Of a stretch of DNA of 22,884 nucleotides, positions 17,199 to 22,884 are shown in pieces. This stretch comes from JALCLA01 sp965653565 (GTDB lineage: Bacteria > Pseudomonadota > Gammaproteobacteria > Xanthomonadales > Xanthomonadaceae): the NCBI GenBank assembly GCA_965653565.1, contig CBFHAI010000069.1, positions 1 through 22,884 of the forward strand. The letters run 5' to 3'. Each line of letters opens with the position of its first letter. Position 1 is the first letter of the stretch. The translations under genes and the position numbers were made by a program. A model generated the notes under the pieces. It did no database searches. It saw nothing but the letters and a program-made list of their open reading frames with translations, and was not told the DNA's origin.

Positions 17199-17639
17199 TC
17201 ATTTGGAATTCTTGTCGTTGTCGAACAAACCCACCGGCAGCGCGCGCGGCCGGAACGTGGAAGCGGTCAGGCAGGCCGCGCGCACCCGGGCTTCCACCAG
17301 AACGCGATCGTCCGATGGCCGCCGCAGCGTCTGCCGGAATGCCAGGCTCGCCGCCCGCGCAAGCGTGAGTTCCACACTGGCGACCAGTTCGTCGTCCAGC
17401 CGCGCCGGCGCCAGGAACTCCATCTGCACCGAGCGCACCGCGAAAATCACATCCTGCGTGTCGCGCAGATTCTGCTGACCGATGCCGAGCGATCGCAGCC
17501 ACTCGGTGCGCGCGCGTTCGAGAAAGCGCAGATAGCCGGCGTGATACACCACGCCGCCACCGTCGGTATCTTCCCAATAAACCCTTATCGGCCAGCTGAA
17601 TACGCGATGACCAATCGCGGAAGCGTCGTTCTCGTTCAA
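17199..17639 (-). CDS. ybgC: Tol-Pal-associated acyl-CoA thioesterase YbgC
   Basis: This 146-residue hotdog-fold thioesterase hydrolyses acyl-CoA in the cytoplasm and is nearly always linked to tolQRAB. The conserved DTDGGGVVYHAGYLRFLERA motif carries the catalytic Asp and the helix of the 4HBT family; FAVRSVQMEFLAPARLDDEL follows. I place the start at TTG 17639: it has GAGGA seven bases upstream and lies beyond the ruvB stop. An ATG at 17693 is in frame but would overlap ruvB by 26 bases and add 18 residues unlike the family. It is the first gene of the Tol-Pal run, immediately after ruvB. Confidence 0.92.
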   Translation of the reverse strand: MNENDASAIGHRVFSWPIRVYWEDTDGGGVVYHAGYLRFLERARTEWLRSLGIGQQNLRDTQDVIFAVRSVQMEFLAPARLDDELVASVELTLARAASLAFRQTLRRPSDDRVLVEARVRAACLTASTFRPRALPVGLFDNDKNSK

Positions 17640-17667
17640 GACGTTTTCCTCGCGCGTTGCGGCCGTC

Positions 17668-18711
<1,044 letters not shown>

Positions 18712-18717
18712 TGAGCG

Positions 18718-18843
18718 AGGGGTTAGGGACGAGTAGTGAGGGCGCTGTGGTGAAGTTTAGAGGGTGCGTGCAGATCGCGGTAGAAAACCTTCGCCATACC
18801 GATTCTGCGAGCGAAGCGCCCTCACCACTAACCCCTATCCCCT
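18718..18843. repeat. MITE-like inverted-repeat element between kup and ruvB
   Basis: The 29-base arms at 18718-18746 and 18815-18843 match as inverted repeats at 24 of 29 positions (shared ends AGGGG and GTGAGGGCGCT) around a 68-base centre without an ORF. The right arm reaches into the kup stop codon and the left arm begins seven bases from the ruvB start. In RNA it would form one long stem. It could be a non-autonomous transposable repeat, a REP-pair relative or a strong terminator for kup. Confidence 0.7.
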
Positions 18844-20722
18844 AAATAACAACCTGCGTCCCCAACTCCACCAACCGATTCCCCGGCACCGAGAAAAACT
18901 CGGTTGCCGGCGTCGCATTGCGCGACATCACCAGGAACAGCTTGTCGCGCCACAGCGCCATGCCCTGCCCGGCGCTGGCGCTGAGCGATTCGCGGCTGGC
19001 GAAGAAGGTGGTTTCCATCGGTTCGAAACGCGCGCCGGGGATCGGCCACTGGCGCAGCGCACGCGGCACGTCCGGGTCTTCCATGTAGCCGTAGCGCAGC
19101 GAAAGCCGCGAAAAACCGTGTCCGAGATCGGTATAGGCCACGCGCTCTTCGATGCTCTCGCAGCGCGGCACGTTGAGCGTTTCCACGCTCAGCAGCACGT
19201 TGCGCTCGTGTAGCACCTTGTTGTGCTTGAGATTGTGCAGCAGCGAAGGCGGCACGAACTGGTTCGACGGCGTCAGGAAAATCGCGGTGCCCGGCACGCG
19301 CAGCGGCGGGTGCGCCATCAGGCTTTGCACGAAATGTTCGATGCGCAGGCTGTCCTTGTCGACCTGCGCGCGTACCAGCGCACGGCCGCGGCGCCAGGTG
19401 CGCATCAGCGTGAACACCACGATGCCCAGCGCCACCGGCACCCACGCGCCCTGCATGAACTTGGTCGCGTTCGAGCTGAAAAGTGCGCCGTCGATGATCA
19501 GATACAACAATCCGATTGCGCCGATCGCCCAGCCCGGAATGCGGCGGCGCTGTCCGGCCAGAATGATCAGCAGGATGGTGTCGATCAGCATGCTGCCGGT
19601 CACCGACACGCCGTACGCCGCGGCCAGCGCGCTCGAACTGCCGAAGCCCACCACCAGCATCATCACCGTCACCATCAGAATGCGGTTGACCCACGGCAGA
19701 TAGACCTGCCCGATGGTTTCGTCGGACGTGTGCACCAGCTTCAGGCGCGGCAGATAACCGAGCTGGATCGCCTGGCGCGCCAGCGAAAAGGCGCCGGAAA
19801 TCACGGCCTGCGACGCGATCACGGTGGCGAGCGTCGCCAGCCCGATCATCGGAAACAGACCCCATTCCGGCACCAGCCGATACAGCGGATTCTGCACCGC
19901 GGTGGGATCTTCGAGCAGCAACGCGCCCTGGCCGAAATAATTCAGCACCAGCGCCGGCATCACGAACGTCGTCCAGCCGATGCGGATCGGAATGCGCCCG
20001 AAGTGACCCATGTCCGCATACAAGGCTTCGCCGCCGGTGACCGCCAGCACGATCGCGCCAAGCGCCAGCCACGAAGCGACGCCGTGATGGGTGAAGAAAT
20101 TCATCGCCCACCACGGATTGAGCGCGCGCAGCACCGACGGATTCTCGATCAGCTGATGCCCGCCGAGCAGCGCCAGCACCAGGAACCACACGATCATCAC
20201 CGGCCCGAACACCGTGCCGACACGCTCGGTGCCGTGGCGCTGGAACGCGAACAGCGCCACCAGCACGGCCAGCGTGATCGGAACGACATACCGGTGCAGC
20301 GCCGGCGCCGCCACTTCCAGGCCTTCCACCGCCGACAGCACCGAGATCGCCGGCGTGATCACCGCATCGCCGAAAAACAGCGCGGTCCCCAGAATTCCGA
20401 GAATGCCGACCGTGTAGGCCGTCGGCGATGCCACCGGCAGACTGCGTTGCACCACCGCCATCAAGGCCAGGATGCCGCCTTCGCCGCGGTTGTCGGCGCG
20501 CATGATCACGGTGACGTATTTGATCGTGACGATCAGCATCATCGCCCAGAACACCAGCGACAACACGCCGAGCACGTTGGCCTCGTCTGGCGCCAGGCCG
20601 TACTGATGTCCGAACGCTTCCTTCAGCGTGTACAGCGGGCTGGTGCCGATGTCGCCGAACACCACGCCGATGGCGCCGATGACGAGCCCGCGCAGGCCGG
20701 TCTTGCGATCGCTGGTGCTCAT
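18842..20722 (-). CDS. kup: Low-affinity potassium uptake protein Kup (TrkD)
   Basis: The 626-residue KUP/HAK/KT family proton-coupled K+ transporter is of typical length (about 620). The N-terminal signature GDIGTSPLYTLKEAF starts at residue 23. About 12 transmembrane helices span residues 12-455, including ADNRGEGGILALMA, LFFGDAVITPAISVLSAVEGL and GGEALYADMGHFGR, all KUP hallmarks (the last with the conserved acidic and Gly residues of the ion path). A cytoplasmic C-terminal domain of about 170 residues follows. A GGTGAG ribosome site precedes the ATG. It is seven bases after ruvA and so is likely read from the ruvC-ruvA message, although functionally unrelated. Confidence 0.97.
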   Translation of the reverse strand: MSTSDRKTGLRGLVIGAIGVVFGDIGTSPLYTLKEAFGHQYGLAPDEANVLGVLSLVFWAMMLIVTIKYVTVIMRADNRGEGGILALMAVVQRSLPVASPTAYTVGILGILGTALFFGDAVITPAISVLSAVEGLEVAAPALHRYVVPITLAVLVALFAFQRHGTERVGTVFGPVMIVWFLVLALLGGHQLIENPSVLRALNPWWAMNFFTHHGVASWLALGAIVLAVTGGEALYADMGHFGRIPIRIGWTTFVMPALVLNYFGQGALLLEDPTAVQNPLYRLVPEWGLFPMIGLATLATVIASQAVISGAFSLARQAIQLGYLPRLKLVHTSDETIGQVYLPWVNRILMVTVMMLVVGFGSSSALAAAYGVSVTGSMLIDTILLIILAGQRRRIPGWAIGAIGLLYLIIDGALFSSNATKFMQGAWVPVALGIVVFTLMRTWRRGRALVRAQVDKDSLRIEHFVQSLMAHPPLRVPGTAIFLTPSNQFVPPSLLHNLKHNKVLHERNVLLSVETLNVPRCESIEERVAYTDLGHGFSRLSLRYGYMEDPDVPRALRQWPIPGARFEPMETTFFASRESLSASAGQGMALWRDKLFLVMSRNATPATEFFSVPGNRLVELGTQVVI

Positions 20723-20729
20723 TGCATGC

Positions 20730-21323
20730 TCACCGCAACGCGGCCTTCAGCGCTTTGCGGATAATGCCTTCGGCCGTATCACCCTCTTCGCGCGCCTTCT
20801 CCGCCATGCGCGACGCTTCGGCCGGTTTGTAGCCGAGCTGCTGCAACGCGACCACGGCTTCAGACAGCGGATCGGCCGGCACCGCTCCCTTGCCGCCCAT
20901 CAGCGACGCACCACCGCCAAAATCGGCCGCGCGATCGCGCAATTCCACCACGATGCGTTCGGCGGTTTTCTTGCCGATGCCGGGAATGCGCGTCAGCGCC
21001 GTGACATCGCCCGTCTGCACCAGCCGCGCGAAATCTTCGACGCTCGCGCCAGACAGAATAGCCAGCGCGATCTTCGCGCCGATGCCGGTCACTTTCTGCA
21101 CATCGCGGAACAGGCGGCGCTCGGCTTCGCGCAGGAAACCGTACAGCGCCACCGAATCCTCTTTCTGCGCGTAGTGCGTGAAAAGCGCGATTTCTCGGCC
21201 GATTTCCGGCAAATCGTAGAACGTGCTCATCGGCGCTTCGAGTTCGTAGCCGACGCCGTGCACATCGACGACCAGCCACGGCGGCTGCTTGTGCGCGAGG
21301 ATGCCTTTGAGACGACCGATCAT
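20730..21323 (-). CDS. ruvA: Holliday junction DNA-binding protein RuvA
   Basis: This 197-residue tetrameric protein recognises four-way junctions and loads RuvB. The N-terminal OB fold starts MIGRLKGILAHKQPPWLVVDVHGVGYELE. The two helix-hairpin-helix motifs are VTGIGAKIALAIL and IPGIGKKTAERIVVEL. A short flexible linker (GGGASLMGGKGAVPAD) precedes the C-terminal RuvB-binding domain (LSEAVVALQQLGYKPAEAS). The frame stays open far upstream, but that sequence overlaps ruvC and is a shadow. It sits 41 bases after ruvC. Confidence 0.97.
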   Translation of the reverse strand: MIGRLKGILAHKQPPWLVVDVHGVGYELEAPMSTFYDLPEIGREIALFTHYAQKEDSVALYGFLREAERRLFRDVQKVTGIGAKIALAILSGASVEDFARLVQTGDVTALTRIPGIGKKTAERIVVELRDRAADFGGGASLMGGKGAVPADPLSEAVVALQQLGYKPAEASRMAEKAREEGDTAEGIIRKALKAALR

Positions 21324-21364
21324 GGATACAGGTTTCGCAGGAAGGAATTCATGAGCGCCGATGA

Positions 21365-21898
21365 TCAGCGCGAACCGCGCCGGCGCATCAGCAATGAGGC
21401 GGCTATACCTGTCTGCAGCGCCAGCGTGCGCGCATGCGAATGCGTGATCGCGATCGCGAGCGCATCGGCCGCGTCGGCCTGCAACAGCGTGCCCTGCAGA
21501 TTCAACAGCACGCCCACCATGTGCTGCACCTGGGTTTTCTCGGCCACGCCGCGGCCGACCACGGCCTGCTTGATCTGCATCGGCGAATATTCGTTGACCG
21601 GAAGATCGCGCAGCACCGCCGCACAGATCGCTGCGCCGCGCGCCTGCCCGAGCTTCAGTGCCGAATCGGCGTTCTTCGCCATGAAGACGCGCTCGATCGC
21701 CACTTCGTCGGGCTTGAACTGCTCCATCAGCGCGCCGAGGCCATCGAGAATGCGCTTCAAGCGCAGCGGAAACGCATCGTCGGCGGCGATCACCAGCGCG
21801 GTGTGGAAAACATGCGTCGCCCGACCGGTGGCGTCGGCGTCGACGATGCCCACGCCGGTGCGTACCGAGCCGGGATCGATGCCGAGGATTCGCGTCAT
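21365..21898 (-). CDS. ruvC: Holliday junction resolvase RuvC
   Basis: The 177-residue endonuclease cleaves Holliday junctions symmetrically. The four acidic catalytic residues of the RNase H-like fold are all present: D8 (GIDPGS), E69 (AIERVF), D142 and D145 (ADAADALAIA). The start at MTRILGIDPGS fits the family; nine extra codons upstream are possible but not homologous. It is first in the ruvC-ruvA-kup run. YebC, often found upstream of ruvC, is absent here. Confidence 0.97.
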   Translation of the reverse strand: MTRILGIDPGSVRTGVGIVDADATGRATHVFHTALVIAADDAFPLRLKRILDGLGALMEQFKPDEVAIERVFMAKNADSALKLGQARGAAICAAVLRDLPVNEYSPMQIKQAVVGRGVAEKTQVQHMVGVLLNLQGTLLQADAADALAIAITHSHARTLALQTGIAASLLMRRRGSR

Positions 21899-21988
21899 GC
21901 GGGTGCCATCCGGAATGCAGTGCAAATGCTAGCACGCGGGTTTCGAGCCGCAGCTCGGCGCGAGCTTTACCCGGAGTTTCGTGCGCGA

Positions 21989-22609
21989 CTATGCCGCGAA
22001 ACGGCCGTGGCGCAGGAAATTCACCGCCAGCTGCGCGGCGGCGGGCGAGAAGACCAGCCCGGTGTGCGATACGTTCAGGACAACATGATCGGCAAGCCCA
22101 TCGAGCCGCGTCTCGTTCAAAGCGACCGTGCCGTCATGCGGCCCGTCGAAACGCGTGACCAAGCCACCCAGACCGAGCGGCTTGCGTCCGGCGATCATGC
22201 CGACCTGCGCGCGGCCGACCCATGGCTCGCAGCCCGCGCAAAGCAGCTTCGCGCTGCGCCCGACCGCCCAGGATGTGGCCGCGCGTTTGCTCAACAGCCG
22301 CGCAGCGGCGCTACCGCTCAACGGCGAACCCAGACAAACCACGCGCTGCACCGGCAAATCGTTCTTCGCCCGCAGCGTTTCGAGTGTCATCAAACCACCG
22401 AGGCTGTGCGCGACCACAGCATCGACCGTCGCCAATCGCTCGGTGAGGCGGGGACGAACAACGTCCGGACCGCCGGTGACGCTGGGGTATTTGAAGGGCT
22501 CGGCTTCGAAACCGGCGGCTTGCAGACGGTTTGTCAGGCCACGAAGTGCGAGTGGCGTCATCCACAGTCCATGCAGGACGAGTACGCGGTTGATGGGGGG
22601 CGAACTCAT
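21989..22609 (-). CDS. Alpha/beta hydrolase (lipase-like)
   Basis: This encodes 206 residues with a complete alpha/beta hydrolase triad. The oxyanion-loop motif VLHGLW is at 11-16, the nucleophile S69 is in AHSLGG (67-72), the acid is probably D159 (GPHDGTV) and the base H182 (VSHTGLVFS). There is no signal peptide or lid domain, so it is a small cytoplasmic esterase/lipase-like enzyme; substrate unknown. The start at MSSPPINRVLVLHG is chosen because the preceding 62 codons are Arg/Pro/His-rich and unlike the family; no strong ribosome site is seen. It is on the same strand as ruvC with 90 bases between, possibly but not necessarily co-transcribed. Confidence 0.85.
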   Translation of the reverse strand: MSSPPINRVLVLHGLWMTPLALRGLTNRLQAAGFEAEPFKYPSVTGGPDVVRPRLTERLATVDAVVAHSLGGLMTLETLRAKNDLPVQRVVCLGSPLSGSAAARLLSKRAATSWAVGRSAKLLCAGCEPWVGRAQVGMIAGRKPLGLGGLVTRFDGPHDGTVALNETRLDGLADHVVLNVSHTGLVFSPAAAQLAVNFLRHGRFAA

Positions 22610-22803
22610 GCTGGTCCGAGAGGGTTCGATTGCAGGGAGTCGGTTGGTACGATGGTGTCGCGATCGTGGATGCGTCGGAGTTTTGCATAATCGCGCGGCG
22701 AAAGCGGTTTTTGGAACTTCATCGGGCGCGTGCAAATGTTCTCGCGAGAGCCCCGTGTCGGCAGGCACCAGTGACTTCTCGGCCTGGCACAACAAGTTCC
22801 GTC
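22610..22803. other. Intergenic region, no gene seen
   Basis: This is the upstream region of the hydrolase gene. Short ORFs are present in both directions but none has a domain or a ribosome site. It should contain the hydrolase promoter; I cannot pick one with confidence. Confidence 0.4.
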
Positions 22804-22849
22804 ATTCCCGCGCAGGCGGGAATCCAGTCACTTTGAAGCGGTCCGCTTC
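22804..22849. repeat. ATTCCCGC/GCGGGAAT palindromic repeat and second hairpin
   Basis: ATTCCCGC-GCAG-GCGGGAAT (22804-22823) is a perfect 8-bp stem preceded by CCGTC and followed by CCAGTCACTTTG. From memory, this is the widely dispersed intergenic repeat whose spurious translation is VIPAQAGIQ. It is followed by GAAGCG-GTC-CGCTTC (22835-22849), a second perfect hairpin. Confidence 0.75.
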
Positions 22850-22884
22850 CCTCTTGTTTGATGATGCGACTTCGCGAGTTTCGT

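Noticed and set aside
19223..20764. 513-codon open frame on the plus strand opposite kup
   Set aside because: Extreme His/Arg/Gln composition and full overlap with kup; a GC-driven shadow.
22630..22836. 68-residue plus-strand ORF ending SVIPAQAGIQSL
   Set aside because: The ending is the well-known spurious translation of a dispersed palindromic repeat; there is no ribosome site and no domain.

Overview
The window is about 22.9 kb of GC-rich chromosome from a gammaproteobacterium, most likely of the Xanthomonadales (Xanthomonas/Lysobacter/Rhodanobacter-Dokdonella side). Three things suggest this: the compact minus-strand order ruvC-ruvA-kup-ruvB-ybgC-tolQRAB-pal-cpoB-queE-queC-tRNA-Lys, which from memory is a xanthomonad arrangement; a secreted protein ending in an IFADGFE-type tail; and intergenic repeats of the ATTCCCGC...GCGGGAAT and CCCGATT-heptad kinds. 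This is an inference, because no 16S or other phylogenetic marker is present.

Left part (1-6548), housekeeping: hrpA (minus) diverges from dps (plus), which is followed by a strong hairpin and recQ (plus). These encode an RNA helicase, a DNA-protecting ferritin and a DNA repair helicase. The first 120 bases hold a G-run and a 7-bp tandem repeat and no gene.

Middle part (6549-10522), accessory: a secreted LamG-domain protein (minus) is followed by a gene-poor stretch, an orphan secreted protein with an HEFSH metalloprotease-like motif (plus), a 65-bp sequence resembling an integron attC site, the tail of an unidentified ORF, and a truncated P4-type tyrosine recombinase. The recombinase lies just downstream of tRNA-Lys(TTT), in the same orientation, with GGGGGTA repeats in front of it. 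I read this as a decayed tRNA-targeted island carrying at least one integron-type cassette without an integron integrase. It is the most unusual part of the window.

Right part (10523-22884), all on the minus strand: tRNA-Lys; queC and queE (7-deazaguanine/queuosine precursor synthesis); the complete Tol-Pal envelope system (cpoB, pal, tolB, tolA, tolR, tolQ) with its usual partner thioesterase ybgC; ruvB, ruvA and ruvC (Holliday junction processing) with the potassium transporter kup inserted between ruvB and ruvA; and a small alpha/beta hydrolase. Genes overlap or abut (TAATG at pal/cpoB, ATGA at queE/queC), which implies co-transcription. A 126-bp inverted-repeat element sits between kup and ruvB, and a palindromic repeat lies near the right end.

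I found no CRISPR array, complete prophage, toxin-antitoxin pair or recognised defence system.
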